The translations under genes and the position numbers were made by a program. Below the pieces are notes generated by a model. It ran no database searches. It was not told where the DNA came from and worked only from the letters and a program-made list of their open reading frames with translations. Shown here piece by piece: positions 26,934 to 34,408 of a stretch of 48,893 bases of DNA; within the stretch, counting starts at the first letter, position 1, and every line of letters begins with the position of its first letter. Source of the DNA: a bacterium (lineage in GTDB: Bacteria > Armatimonadota > Fimbriimonadia > Fimbriimonadales > Fimbriimonadaceae); contig JAIXQR010000006.1 of assembly GCA_027485645.1 (NCBI GenBank), forward strand, positions 1 through 48,893, given 5' to 3'.

Positions 26934-27418
26934 AGCGAACGCTTCTGCTCATTCGCGGGGATTGCACCGGAAGTTTCGGTGTGATCTTGGCCTACTGGCA
27001 ATGGTTTCGATTTGAGCAGCGCCTTCGGCACGGTAACCGCTACGTTATTCAAGAGCTAGTCGAGCCGTCGGTGGAGGAGGTCCTTTCCGCGATGTCAGAC
27101 GCGGACGCGGTGATGATCTATGGGCACGGCTCATCCGATGGACGGGGCGCACTTTTGCAGCCTGGGTCCGGCTTTCAACATGCGGAGGTTGCCAAACGCG
27201 GCATCGCACTATTGGATGCGACACTGTTGAACGAACTTGAGAAGCTTCGAAAAGTGCCGCTGGATTTTGTCTTCAGCGCAACCTGCTTTGGGGCGAGTAA
27301 TCCCGATTTGGTTGCGGCCTGGCTGCAAGTCAGCCGTGAGTACACGAGTTACCCGGGAACGACCTTTGACCTTAATCCCCGAAGAATTACGTTTCCGGTT
27401 AGATTTGTTCAGAAGTAG
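26930..27418 (+). CDS. Minimal caspase/CHAT-like protein
   Basis: A 162-residue protein that I do not match to a named family. The layout suggests a single caspase-fold domain: a first strand TLLLIRGDCTG, a strand plus His in ADAVMIYGHGSSDGRG, and a strand plus Cys in LDFVFSATCFGASNP. A His after a strand and a Cys after the next one, each followed by small residues, is the catalytic arrangement of caspases and CHAT proteases. There is no signal peptide or other domain. It starts in a GTGA overlap with the membrane-anchored gene. Alternative: a non-catalytic alpha/beta protein. Confidence 0.5.
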   Translation: MKRTLLLIRGDCTGSFGVILAYWQWFRFEQRLRHGNRYVIQELVEPSVEEVLSAMSDADAVMIYGHGSSDGRGALLQPGSGFQHAEVAKRGIALLDATLLNELEKLRKVPLDFVFSATCFGASNPDLVAAWLQVSREYTSYPGTTFDLNPRRITFPVRFVQK

Positions 27419-27464
27419 GCCGTTGCTCTCCACCGCAAGGCGAAGAGCAACGTAACAGGTGATC

Positions 27465-28733
27465 TTAGTCGATCGCTTGCGTGTAGACGGCCTTGATGAC
27501 TTCTTCGGGCGTTGTCCAGCCTTGCATGACCTTGTACTTTCCGTCTTGCATCATGCTGCGGAAGTCTTGGCGAGCGGCGATTTCGGCCATTTCTGGGAAG
27601 GTCGCGTTGCGGGCAATTCCGGCGCGAACTTCTGGAGTTCCGAGCAGGAGTTCGAAGACACCAAGTCGGCCTCGGTAGCCGGTTCCTCGGCAATCGGCAC
27701 AGCCGACGCCCTTCGCGAACTTACCGTCTTCGAGTTCCTGCGCCGTGAGCTTGAGCGTCTCGATTTCGTCGGCACTCGGCGTGTAGCGCTGGCGGCACTT
27801 GGCACAGTTGAGGCGCACAAGTCGCTGGGCGAGGATGGCGACGGCAACGCCGGCGACAAGGTACGGCTCAGCGTTCATATCGACCATTCGGCCAACCGTT
27901 TCGATGGCGTTGTTGGTGTGAAGGGTGCTGAGGACCAAGTGACCGGTGAGACCCGCTTGGATGCCGATCGCAAGGCTTTCGGCATCTCGCATTTCACCGA
28001 CCATCATGACGTCAGGGTCTTGTCGAAGGAAGGTTCGCATGACCTTCGGGAAGGTCAGCTTCTCCGAAACTTGAACTTGGGCGATGTTGTGGTCGAACTC
28101 GTATTCAATCGGGTCTTCGACGGTTACGATGTTTCGGTTGCGGGCATCGAGCTGTTGGAGCGACGCGTAGAGGGTCGAGGTTTTTCCGGAACCGGTTGGT
28201 CCCGTAACAAGGATGAGGCCGTAGGGAACCTTGATGACTCGGCTCCACTTTCGGAGCACGTCTTCTGGCATTCCGAGCTTGGCGAGGTCCACCTTCATCG
28301 CGTTCGGGTCGAGAAGTCGCATAACGAACTTCTCACCGTTCAGACAAGGGATACAAGAAGCACGAGCGGAGAGACGGCGTCCGCCGTACTCCATGTCAAT
28401 ACGGCCGTCTTGCGGTTCGCGGTTCTCGTCGATGCGCATTCCGGCGGCCAGCTTCAATCGAGCCAAGGCGTTTTGCGCTTGCTCTGGCGGGAGCTGTCCG
28501 GTTTCGTGGAGCACACCATCTTGGCGGAACCGAATTTTCAGCTGCTCGCGCTCTGGCTGCAAGTGAATATCGGAGGTTCCGGTATCAAGCGCGTTCATGA
28601 AGATGCTGTCAACGATTTGCACCGCAATGGACATGTCCTCGCCGCCGAGTTCCCGAACCATCCCTGATTCGCGGAGAATGAGCCGAAACTTTTTCCCGGC
28701 TCCGAAATTACCAATGGCTTGATCCGAAATCAT
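27465..28733 (-). CDS. PilB/GspE-type assembly ATPase
   Basis: A 422-residue traffic ATPase that powers type IV pilus or type II secretion assembly. Domains: short N-terminal part, then the N2 domain (SDIHLQPEREQLKIRFRQDG), Walker A ILVTGPTGSGKTSTLYASL, Asp box (VTVEDPIEYEF), Walker B (QDPDVMMVGEMRD), His box (GLTGHLVLSTLHTNNA), and the tetracysteine zinc motif CAKC...CADC. The N1 domain that binds the membrane platform is absent or very short compared with PilB (~570 residues). The ATG at 28733 follows AGGAAAGG; a GTG at 28763 is an alternative. No pilC, pilT or prepilin peptidase is adjacent. The prepilins in this window are plausible clients. Confidence 0.93.
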   Translation of the reverse strand: MISDQAIGNFGAGKKFRLILRESGMVRELGGEDMSIAVQIVDSIFMNALDTGTSDIHLQPEREQLKIRFRQDGVLHETGQLPPEQAQNALARLKLAAGMRIDENREPQDGRIDMEYGGRRLSARASCIPCLNGEKFVMRLLDPNAMKVDLAKLGMPEDVLRKWSRVIKVPYGLILVTGPTGSGKTSTLYASLQQLDARNRNIVTVEDPIEYEFDHNIAQVQVSEKLTFPKVMRTFLRQDPDVMMVGEMRDAESLAIGIQAGLTGHLVLSTLHTNNAIETVGRMVDMNAEPYLVAGVAVAILAQRLVRLNCAKCRQRYTPSADEIETLKLTAQELEDGKFAKGVGCADCRGTGYRGRLGVFELLLGTPEVRAGIARNATFPEMAEIAARQDFRSMMQDGKYKVMQGWTTPEEVIKAVYTQAID

Positions 28734-28790
28734 TTCCGTTTGAATCCTTTCCTGCGCACTCACAATACAACAACCGGCATACTTGCTCAA

Positions 28791-29717
28791 GTGTCCCCGT
28801 CTCGTGAAAGCGACCCTCGGCCCTCCGTTTGGAGTGGGCCACTGGTGGTCACGGTACTTTTTTGGGGTTACAACTTCGTTTCCGTCAAGTTGGTGTACCA
28901 ACAATTGACGCCGTCGGCCCTCGCGCTGGTTCGCTATTTGGCGATGTGGGCGCTATTGCACCTGGTTTGTGCCGTACTGAAGCGGCCGGTGCGGGTTGAT
29001 CGGGCAGATCGGTTGAAAGTTTGGGTTGCCGGACTGGTTTCGATGGGCATCTACATGATCTTCTTTCTGGAAGGCATGCGAAGAACCACGGCGGCGGAGG
29101 GAGCGATTCTTCTTTCCACGACCCCTTTGCTCACCTACATCTTCTCCTTGATCATGAAGATCGAGGAGTCAAAGCCGTTGGCCATGCTCGGTACGGTGGT
29201 CGCCTTTGGTGGCGTCAGCGCGGTCATCCTTGGGGGAGTGAAGGCGAGCGGCAATGGATCGTTGTTGGGCAACGTTTTGGTGTTCACCGGAGCGGTCGTG
29301 TGGGCTCTGAGCACGATGCAGATGCGACCGTTGCTGGCCAAGTACGAGGCGCTCCCGCTTTTCACCGCCTCAATGCCGGGACCACTCATCGTATTGCTGC
29401 CGTACGGGCTCAAGGATTCACTCGCGGTTCCTTGGGGCCAGTTGAGTGCTCAAACCTGGGTCAACTTGAGCCAGATCACGATTGGATCGGGCACGATCGC
29501 GTTTGTTTGCTTTTACTTGGGCGTAAAGCAAGTCGGGCCAGCGATGGCAACGCGGTACCAGTTCTTCGTCCCGATCATCGCAGCGTTCGTCGCCTGGGTT
29601 GTTTTGCGGCAGTCTCTGAACATCGTGCAGTGGGTCGGAATCGCGGTCGTCATTTCCGGCGTGTTTCTCACTTCATACGCTCGATTTGCTGCACCGAAAG
29701 AAAAGGTCGCGGCGTAA
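28791..29717 (+). CDS. EamA/DMT-family transporter
   Basis: A 308-residue drug/metabolite-type exporter or permease with ten membrane segments as two EamA repeats: LVVTVLFWGYNFVSVKLVYQ begins the first and LLGNVLVFTGAVVWALSTMQ the second, each with the typical Trp and Gly pattern. The GTG at 28791 gives MSPSRESDPRPSVWSG before the first helix; an earlier TTG start would overlap the pilB gene more. Substrate unknown. Divergent from pilB and followed after 9 bases by msrB. Confidence 0.88.
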   Translation: MSPSRESDPRPSVWSGPLVVTVLFWGYNFVSVKLVYQQLTPSALALVRYLAMWALLHLVCAVLKRPVRVDRADRLKVWVAGLVSMGIYMIFFLEGMRRTTAAEGAILLSTTPLLTYIFSLIMKIEESKPLAMLGTVVAFGGVSAVILGGVKASGNGSLLGNVLVFTGAVVWALSTMQMRPLLAKYEALPLFTASMPGPLIVLLPYGLKDSLAVPWGQLSAQTWVNLSQITIGSGTIAFVCFYLGVKQVGPAMATRYQFFVPIIAAFVAWVVLRQSLNIVQWVGIAVVISGVFLTSYARFAAPKEKVAA

Positions 29718-29726
29718 ACTGAGGTT

Positions 29727-30134
29727 GTGAGCGAGTATCGAATCCAGAAAACGGAAGAAGAGTGGCGGGAGCAGTTAGATCCGGTGCAGTACCGCGTGCT
29801 GCGAGAGAAGGGCACCGAGCGACCGTTTACCCATGAATTCTGGAAAGAGTCTCCGAAAGGGACTTACCTTTGCGCGGCTTGCGAAACTCCGCTTTTCAAA
29901 GACACGGCGAAGTTCTTCAGCGCGTGTGGTTGGCCCGCATTTTATGAGGCGGCAGAAGCAGGAACGGTGAAGGAGATTGAGGACTACTCCCACGGCATGC
30001 ACCGGGTCGAAGTCGTTTGTGCGGCCTGCGGAGGTCATCTTGGTCACGTCTTCGAAGATGCGCCACACACGCCAACAGGCTTACGCTATTGCATCAACGG
30101 CGTAAGCCTGAAGTTCGTCCCGCCGGCCGAATAA
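29727..30134 (+). CDS. msrB: Peptide-methionine (R)-S-oxide reductase
   Basis: Repairs methionine-R-sulfoxide in proteins. The 135-residue protein has all MsrB signatures: zinc cysteines in CAAC and VCAACGGHLGHVFED, FSACGWPAFYEA, and the catalytic Cys122 in GLRYCINGVSLKF. No signal peptide, so cytoplasmic. GTG start with GAGG upstream. It is 9 bases from the EamA transporter gene (likely operon) and converges with the anti-sigma gene at a 4-base gap. A perfect 11-bp inverted repeat spans the catalytic codon. Confidence 0.96.
   Translation: MSEYRIQKTEEEWREQLDPVQYRVLREKGTERPFTHEFWKESPKGTYLCAACETPLFKDTAKFFSACGWPAFYEAAEAGTVKEIEDYSHGMHRVEVVCAACGGHLGHVFEDAPHTPTGLRYCINGVSLKFVPPAE
30076..30110 (+). 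other. Inverted repeat inside msrB around the catalytic Cys codon
   Basis: CAGGCTTACGC (30076-30086) and GCGTAAGCCTG (30100-30110) are perfect 11-bp complements. The 13-base loop holds exactly the codons for Tyr-Cys-Ile-Asn. No T-tract follows. Such a stable hairpin in a coding region is unusual; it may attenuate or protect the 3' end of the convergent transcripts. Confidence 0.6.
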
Positions 30135-30138
30135 TCGG

Positions 30139-30375
30139 TCAGGCGGATTTTAGGAGCGACGCGAGTCGGTCGTTGAGATCGACGGGGACGGGCACTTCGG
30201 CAAGGTTGTCTGCCACGTACCGAAGCACATTGGCTTCGAACTTGTACTCGGTCGAGCACATTTTGCAGTCTTCGAGGTGCGCGTCTACGGCGGCGATTTC
30301 TTCCGGCGACAGTTCGCGGTCTAAGTAGTCCTGAAGTCGATCGAAGACTTCCTTGCAGCTGAATGGTTGGGTCAT
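30139..30375 (-). CDS. Zinc-finger anti-sigma factor
   Basis: A 78-residue protein with the ZAS signature: CKEVFDRLQDYLDRELSPEE, then HLEDCKMC, giving the conserved H-x3-C-x2-C zinc site. Length is that of a soluble anti-sigma such as RsrA or ChrR N-domain, with no membrane helix. It starts in an ATGA overlap with the sigma gene, behind GGAGGAAAT, as expected for a co-expressed antagonist. The zinc-bound cysteines would suit redox sensing, which fits the adjacent msrB. Confidence 0.88.
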   Translation of the reverse strand: MTQPFSCKEVFDRLQDYLDRELSPEEIAAVDAHLEDCKMCSTEYKFEANVLRYVADNLAEVPVPVDLNDRLASLLKSA

Positions 30376-30944
30376 GAGTTGATTTCCTCCGGGATGAGTC
30401 CTCGGTCTACAGCTAGTTGCCAAAGTGAAACTTGAAGTTGCTTACGCGCGCGGTGCAGTCTTGATCTTACAGTTCCGATCGGAATGTCTAACGATTCTGC
30501 AATGTCCTCGTAGGGCATCGCGGTGAGATAGTGCATGATGGCGACGGTGCGATAGTCATCGGACAGTCGATCAATGGCATCGCGGACGGTTTCTTGATCA
30601 ATCTTTTCGAGAATTGCGGCGGCGGGATTGTCCCCGTCCATCGAATGCCCGAGTCGAGCGGCCTGGTCGTACAAGTACAAATCAGGCGCATCATCTAGCG
30701 ACTCCGTTTGGTGCCGCTTGTTCTGCTGAGAAACTCGGTAGAAGCGGTTCGTCAAGATTCGCAGAAACCACGCTCTGAAGTTCGAATCTGGCTGGAACGA
30801 ATCGATTGCCTTGTAGGCAAGGAGGACGGCGTCCTGGAGCAAGTCCATCGCCGCATCTGCATTGCCGGTCAAGCGAAAAGCGTACCGATAGGCCACCTCT
30901 TGGTGTGGCTTTAGCAAGGATTCAAAGTTAGCTTGCGGGTTCAT
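30372..30944 (-). CDS. ECF (extracytoplasmic function) sigma-70 factor
   Basis: A 190-residue sigma factor with region 2 (ANFESLLKPHQEVAYRYAFR then LTGNADAAMDLLQDAVLLAYKAID, FRAWFLRILTNRFYR) and region 4 (LSDDYRTVAIMHYLTAMPYE, DIAESLDIPIGTVRSRLHRA). It precedes the anti-sigma gene with a 4-base overlap. The group is close to SigW/RpoE-like ECFs. A candidate ECF -35 (GGAAC) lies before the upstream DM13 gene, so autoregulation is possible. Confidence 0.94.
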   Translation of the reverse strand: MNPQANFESLLKPHQEVAYRYAFRLTGNADAAMDLLQDAVLLAYKAIDSFQPDSNFRAWFLRILTNRFYRVSQQNKRHQTESLDDAPDLYLYDQAARLGHSMDGDNPAAAILEKIDQETVRDAIDRLSDDYRTVAIMHYLTAMPYEDIAESLDIPIGTVRSRLHRARKQLQVSLWQLAVDRGLIPEEINS

Positions 30945-30949
30945 TGGCT

Positions 30950-30990
30950 TTGTAAAAAGGACATGCGCGGTGGCCGTTGAGCCACCGCGC
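30950..30990 (-). terminator. Hairpin terminator between DM13-like gene and sigma gene
   Basis: GCGCGGTGGC and GCCACCGCGC form a perfect 10-bp stem with a 6-base loop at 30965-30990; on the minus strand a CCTTTTT stretch follows a few bases later. It would end or dampen transcription from the exported-protein gene before the sigma operon. Confidence 0.6.
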
Positions 30991-31004
30991 GTGAGGCTAC
31001 CGAA

Positions 31005-31442
31005 TTATCGGCTGATCGCCTTCGAGAAAGTCGCTTCTCCGAGGTTGACTTCGGCGAACGAGCACCAGATTTGCACGGACTTGACGTCGGCGACATAGCT
31101 TGGAACGGTGACCATTCGGTTCATCTTGTTCCCGGCAATCTTGAGCTGCTTGAGGAGGTAGGTGTTGCCCTTGGAGTCAACGATCTGCCAGTGTGGCGCC
31201 GGGGTCTTTGGCAGGGTGAAATCCTTGCTGAGCATCAGAACGATGCCCTTGTCGGTGACCTTAGCGGAAACGGTGCCCTTGTTGACTTCGATGCCCTTGA
31301 ACTTGCTCGAGTTCATCATCATCGAGTCGTTCATCATGTCTTGGCTCTTGAGAGCAGGTGCGACTGGGGCTGCCGAAGCGACCGCGAAGGCGGAGAAAGC
31401 GACGGATGCGATGACGAATTTGGAGAGGTTGTTGAGGTTCAT
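31005..31442 (-). CDS. Exported DM13-related protein
   Basis: A 145-residue protein with a signal peptide (KFVIASVAFSAFAVASAAPV). The mature part lacks known catalytic motifs. The C-terminal stretch VKSQVIWCSFAEVNLGEATF-like (residues ~120-140, with SVQIWCSFAEVNLGEA) matches the end of DM13 domains, where WC..F..V..G is conserved. The neighbouring larger gene carries a full DM13 with AIWCKRFSVNFGGSNL, so this is probably a degenerate paralogue. DM13 domains have been proposed to carry redox-active Cys. A Met-rich segment (MMNDSMMMNSS) near the N-terminus could bind metal or be oxidation-sensitive. Confidence 0.65.
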   Translation of the reverse strand: MNLNNLSKFVIASVAFSAFAVASAAPVAPALKSQDMMNDSMMMNSSKFKGIEVNKGTVSAKVTDKGIVLMLSKDFTLPKTPAPHWQIVDSKGNTYLLKQLKIAGNKMNRMVTVPSYVADVKSVQIWCSFAEVNLGEATFSKAISR

Positions 31443-31496
31443 GGTTTTTTCCTTGGAACAGTTTTTTGGAACAGGGTTTGAGAGTTTGAAAACGGG

Positions 31497-32381
31497 TTAG
31501 GCGAAGAGGAAAGACTCTTCTTTACGGGTTCGCTCTTGAGCGGATCGAAGCTCGGCGGTGCCGAGGATCTTCTTGCCGGATGCGTCCGTGATGACGATGG
31601 TTCGGTAGAGCCAGATGTCTAAGTCTTTAGAGGTCGAGAACTTTGCGTTCTTCGTTCCGGACTTGATGTCTCCGAGCTTTACCTTTTTGCTTTTCAAGAA
31701 CTGTGAATACGTCGGAGCGTTTTCGAGTTCCACAATAAAAGCAGTTCCTGCTGATTTAAGCTTTAGGCCCGTGAGTTCGGTGGCTCGCTTTCCGCCATCT
31801 TCGACGAGCGCAGCTTTGCCTCCGCTGGTGAGGGCTCCGTCGGTCACAACGATGCGATCGTAGGAGGCCAAAGTGAAGCCAGAATCTGACCGGAACGAGG
31901 TCGTTTTGACTTCTTTCAGGTTCGATCCGCCGAAGTTGACGGAGAACCGCTTACACCAGATAGCCACGGCACCGTATGCATCAAGATCGGTTCCTGCCGG
32001 CAGTTCGTAGTTCTGATCTCCTTGGTTACCTTTGATGGTTCCGAGGTCCAAGAAGCCGTTCTTGTCGACTCCGGCTTGGCTGCCATCGTTGCCCTTTACG
32101 AGATAAACATGGACGTCTGGTCCGTTGGAAGTATGGAATTGACTCAGTCGTAGGTAGGTCTTTTCGCCGACCTTAACTACTTCCGCTTTTCCTTTCGTTT
32201 CGTGACCGTAAGAAGTGAACTCTCCGGATTTCAGAGTTTGTTTAGTTTCGTTCGAATTTGAAACAGGTAACGACTCATTGACCGTAGAGTTAATAAAGAG
32301 TAGTTCGGGTCGGAAGAGGAACCAACCGACAGCTACGACGGGGACCGCTACTAAGGCGATGGTCTTTTTGTTCAGGGCCAT
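31497..32381 (-). CDS. Membrane-anchored DM13-domain protein
   Basis: A 294-residue protein with an N-terminal anchor (TIALVAVPVVAVGWFLF). Residues ~50-160 are a DM13 domain: SGEFTSYGHETKGKAEV, YLRLSQFHTSNGPDVHVYLV, FLDLGTIKGNQGDQNYELPA and VAIWCKRFSVNFGGSNL. The C-terminal ~130 residues form two further beta-rich segments, one probably a second, diverged copy. DM13 is a beta-sandwich domain with one near-invariant cysteine, thought to act in electron transfer or adhesion. First gene of a minus-strand cluster ending in the ECF sigma/anti-sigma pair. Confidence 0.85.
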   Translation of the reverse strand: MALNKKTIALVAVPVVAVGWFLFRPELLFINSTVNESLPVSNSNETKQTLKSGEFTSYGHETKGKAEVVKVGEKTYLRLSQFHTSNGPDVHVYLVKGNDGSQAGVDKNGFLDLGTIKGNQGDQNYELPAGTDLDAYGAVAIWCKRFSVNFGGSNLKEVKTTSFRSDSGFTLASYDRIVVTDGALTSGGKAALVEDGGKRATELTGLKLKSAGTAFIVELENAPTYSQFLKSKKVKLGDIKSGTKNAKFSTSKDLDIWLYRTIVITDASGKKILGTAELRSAQERTRKEESFLFA

Positions 32382-32411
32382 GTCACGTCTAAGTCAGGCC
32401 CGTTCTGACGG

Positions 32412-32416
32412 GTTCC
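32412..32416 (-). promoter_or_regulatory. Candidate ECF sigma -35 element (GGAAC)
   Basis: GGAAC on the minus strand lies 30 bases before the DM13 start codon. GGAAC is the core -35 of RpoE/SigW-type ECF promoters. The -10 region at 16-17 bases (GACTTA) is not a good GTC match, so this is tentative. Confidence 0.3.
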
Positions 32417-32488
32417 AACAATTTCGGAGCCCCGTATTTCGGGGCTTCCGCCCCATGCTTTGTTCTGCTTCCGCTAGACTAGCCGCAC

Positions 32489-33220
32489 ATGGTCATTGCA
32501 AAGGAACTCACGAAAGAGTTCAGCGGCGGCAAGTTGGCGGTGAGCAACGTTTCGTTCACTGCTCGTCCGGGGGAGATCTTTGGACTGCTAGGTGTCAACG
32601 GCGCCGGAAAAACGACAACCCTTCGAATGCTATCTACCGTCCTCACGCCAACCGCCGGCAGCGCCACGGTTCAGGGCTTCGACGTCGTGAAGGAACCCAC
32701 GAAGGTTCGCGAGAGCATCGGCTTTCTCTCCACCAGTACCGCCCTCTACGGCCGCCTGAGCGGGAAAGAGGTTCTTCAGTACTTTGGTCGGCTTTATGGA
32801 CTGTCGAACGAAAAGATTAAAGAGCGAATCGAGGTGGTGGAATCACTCCTGAAGCTCGGCGAGTTTTGGAACCGGAACTGTGACTCGTATTCCACCGGCC
32901 AGAAGCAGCGCGTGAGCATTGCGCGCACGATCTTGCACGATCCACCTGTGCTGTTCTTTGATGAGCCGACGGCAGGGCTGGACATCGTTTCGGCTCAAAC
33001 CGTAATGGAGTTCATCGAATCTTGCCGAGCCGCGGGGAAGACGGTGATCTTTAGCACGCACATCATGAGCGAGGTTGAGCGGCTTTGCGACCACATCGCG
33101 GTGATTCACGACGGGAAGCTCGTGGCCGACGGTCGAACGGACGACATTCGAGCCGGACGACGATTGGAAGAGGCGTTCCTCGACCTGGTCGGATACCAGA
33201 AGGAGTTGACCCATGCGTGA
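32489..33220 (+). CDS. ABC exporter ATPase (NatA-like)
   Basis: A 243-residue ATP-binding subunit. Walker A is GVNGAGKTTTLR, the signature is YSTGQKQRVSIAR, Walker B is VLFFDEPTAGLD and the switch His is in IFSTHIMSE. The closest named group is NatA of the sodium-exporting NatAB system. It overlaps the permease start by 8 bases. A -10-like TAGACT lies 8 bases before its ATG. Confidence 0.95.
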   Translation: MVIAKELTKEFSGGKLAVSNVSFTARPGEIFGLLGVNGAGKTTTLRMLSTVLTPTAGSATVQGFDVVKEPTKVRESIGFLSTSTALYGRLSGKEVLQYFGRLYGLSNEKIKERIEVVESLLKLGEFWNRNCDSYSTGQKQRVSIARTILHDPPVLFFDEPTAGLDIVSAQTVMEFIESCRAAGKTVIFSTHIMSEVERLCDHIAVIHDGKLVADGRTDDIRAGRRLEEAFLDLVGYQKELTHA

Positions 33221-34379
33221 GGTCTTCCTAAAAGAGCTTCGCGAAATGTTTCGGGACAAGCGCGTCCGATCGACCGCATTCCTGGGGCCGATCATCCTGA
33301 TCTTCGGCCTGCTGTTTCTCCTGAGCTCGGTGATTGGCAACTTGGCCAAGCCCCAGAGCGTGAAGGTTCATTTGCTGGAGAACACTCCGGCGGCTTGGGT
33401 GAAGCGGTTTGAAGCCGAGAAGTACCAGGTCCAGTTTGTAAAGTCTGAAGCCGAGGGCCGAAAGCTGATCACGGACGGCAAGGCACGTACGCTCGTGGTC
33501 TTTGACGGGCCGACCGAGGCGAAAGTCCAGAAAGTCCGTGTTCTCTTTGACGAGTCGGAGCAGCTGGGGCAAATCGGCAAAGAGCGCATTCTCGGCGTAT
33601 TTCGTGTGCTCAACGAAAAGAAGCTCGCGGGATATTTGAAGGGGCAAAACGTGACTCCCGAAATGGTCTCCGAGATCGCGCCGGAAGCCGTCAACATTGG
33701 CGTTACCAAAGACAAAGGGGCCGGCGAATTCCTTGTCGGATTCTTGCCTTATCTGATCGTGATTTGGGCGTTCTACGGCGGTATGAGTAGCGCAAGCGAT
33801 CTCGTGGCGGGCGAGAAAGAGCGATCGACCCTGGAGACTTTGCTGATCTCCCCCGTTTCCAGGACTCATATTGTCCTCGGGAAGATCTTTGCCCTTGGCG
33901 TCATCTGCTTCCTATCCTCTCTTTCTAGCCTTGTTGGCTTAGGCATCTTTGTAGGAGTGCGCCCGCCGGGGAGCGAGATGATGCTGAACAAGGGGCTTGG
34001 GATCAACGGTAGCACCGTGGTTCTGGCCATCGCGCTTCTGATTCCGCTGGTGCTGATGATGGCAAGCTTGCTCATCCTCATCTCGAGCTACGCGAAGAAT
34101 GCCCGAGAGGCTCAGACCTACTTGAGCCTTGGAAGCTTCGTGGTCATCATGCCGGCGATGTTCAGTCAGTTCATCGGACTGACGGAGTTCGGAAAGGCCG
34201 CTTGGGTGGACTACGTTCCGGTCTTGAACGTGGCGAATCACCTTCGGCTCGCCCTCTTGAGCAAGCCCGACTTTGCGGGTGCGGGAGTCGCCATCGTGGT
34301 GAACCTTATCCTCGCGCTGCTGGCGGGTTGGATCGCGGTCCGTATGTTCCATAAAGAAACGATCATTACCCGGGCCTGA
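33213..34379 (+). CDS. ABC-2 type permease (NatB-like)
   Basis: A 388-residue membrane subunit. One helix near residue 20-40 (AFLGPIILIFGLLFLLSSVI) is followed by a ~130-residue extracytoplasmic domain and then five helices (LVGFLPYLIVIWAFYGGM onward), the ABC2_membrane_3 architecture of NatB. The conserved SDLVAGEKERSTLETLLISP loop couples to the ATPase. Probably exports Na+ or small lipophilic compounds with its partner. Confidence 0.92.
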   Translation: MREVFLKELREMFRDKRVRSTAFLGPIILIFGLLFLLSSVIGNLAKPQSVKVHLLENTPAAWVKRFEAEKYQVQFVKSEAEGRKLITDGKARTLVVFDGPTEAKVQKVRVLFDESEQLGQIGKERILGVFRVLNEKKLAGYLKGQNVTPEMVSEIAPEAVNIGVTKDKGAGEFLVGFLPYLIVIWAFYGGMSSASDLVAGEKERSTLETLLISPVSRTHIVLGKIFALGVICFLSSLSSLVGLGIFVGVRPPGSEMMLNKGLGINGSTVVLAIALLIPLVLMMASLLILISSYAKNAREAQTYLSLGSFVVIMPAMFSQFIGLTEFGKAAWVDYVPVLNVANHLRLALLSKPDFAGAGVAIVVNLILALLAGWIAVRMFHKETIITRA

Positions 34380-34395
34380 TTCGAACGCCCGGGTA
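34367..34395 (+). terminator. Terminator overlapping the permease stop codon
   Basis: TACCCGGGC and GCCCGGGTA form a perfect 9-bp stem (11-base loop containing the TGA). A short CCTTT follows. Likely ends the ABC operon; weak U-tract. Confidence 0.5.
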
Positions 34396-34408
34396 CCTTT
34401 CCCGTGGC

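Noticed and set aside
27459-28667. 402-residue plus-strand open frame opposite the pilB-type gene
   Set aside because: It mirrors the well-supported ATPase gene; the composition is that of an antisense frame.
31453-31474. TTGGAACAG direct repeat upstream of the small DM13-related gene, containing GGAAC
   Set aside because: GGAAC is on the plus strand, facing away from the minus-strand gene, so it cannot be the ECF -35 for that gene. A simple duplication remains possible.
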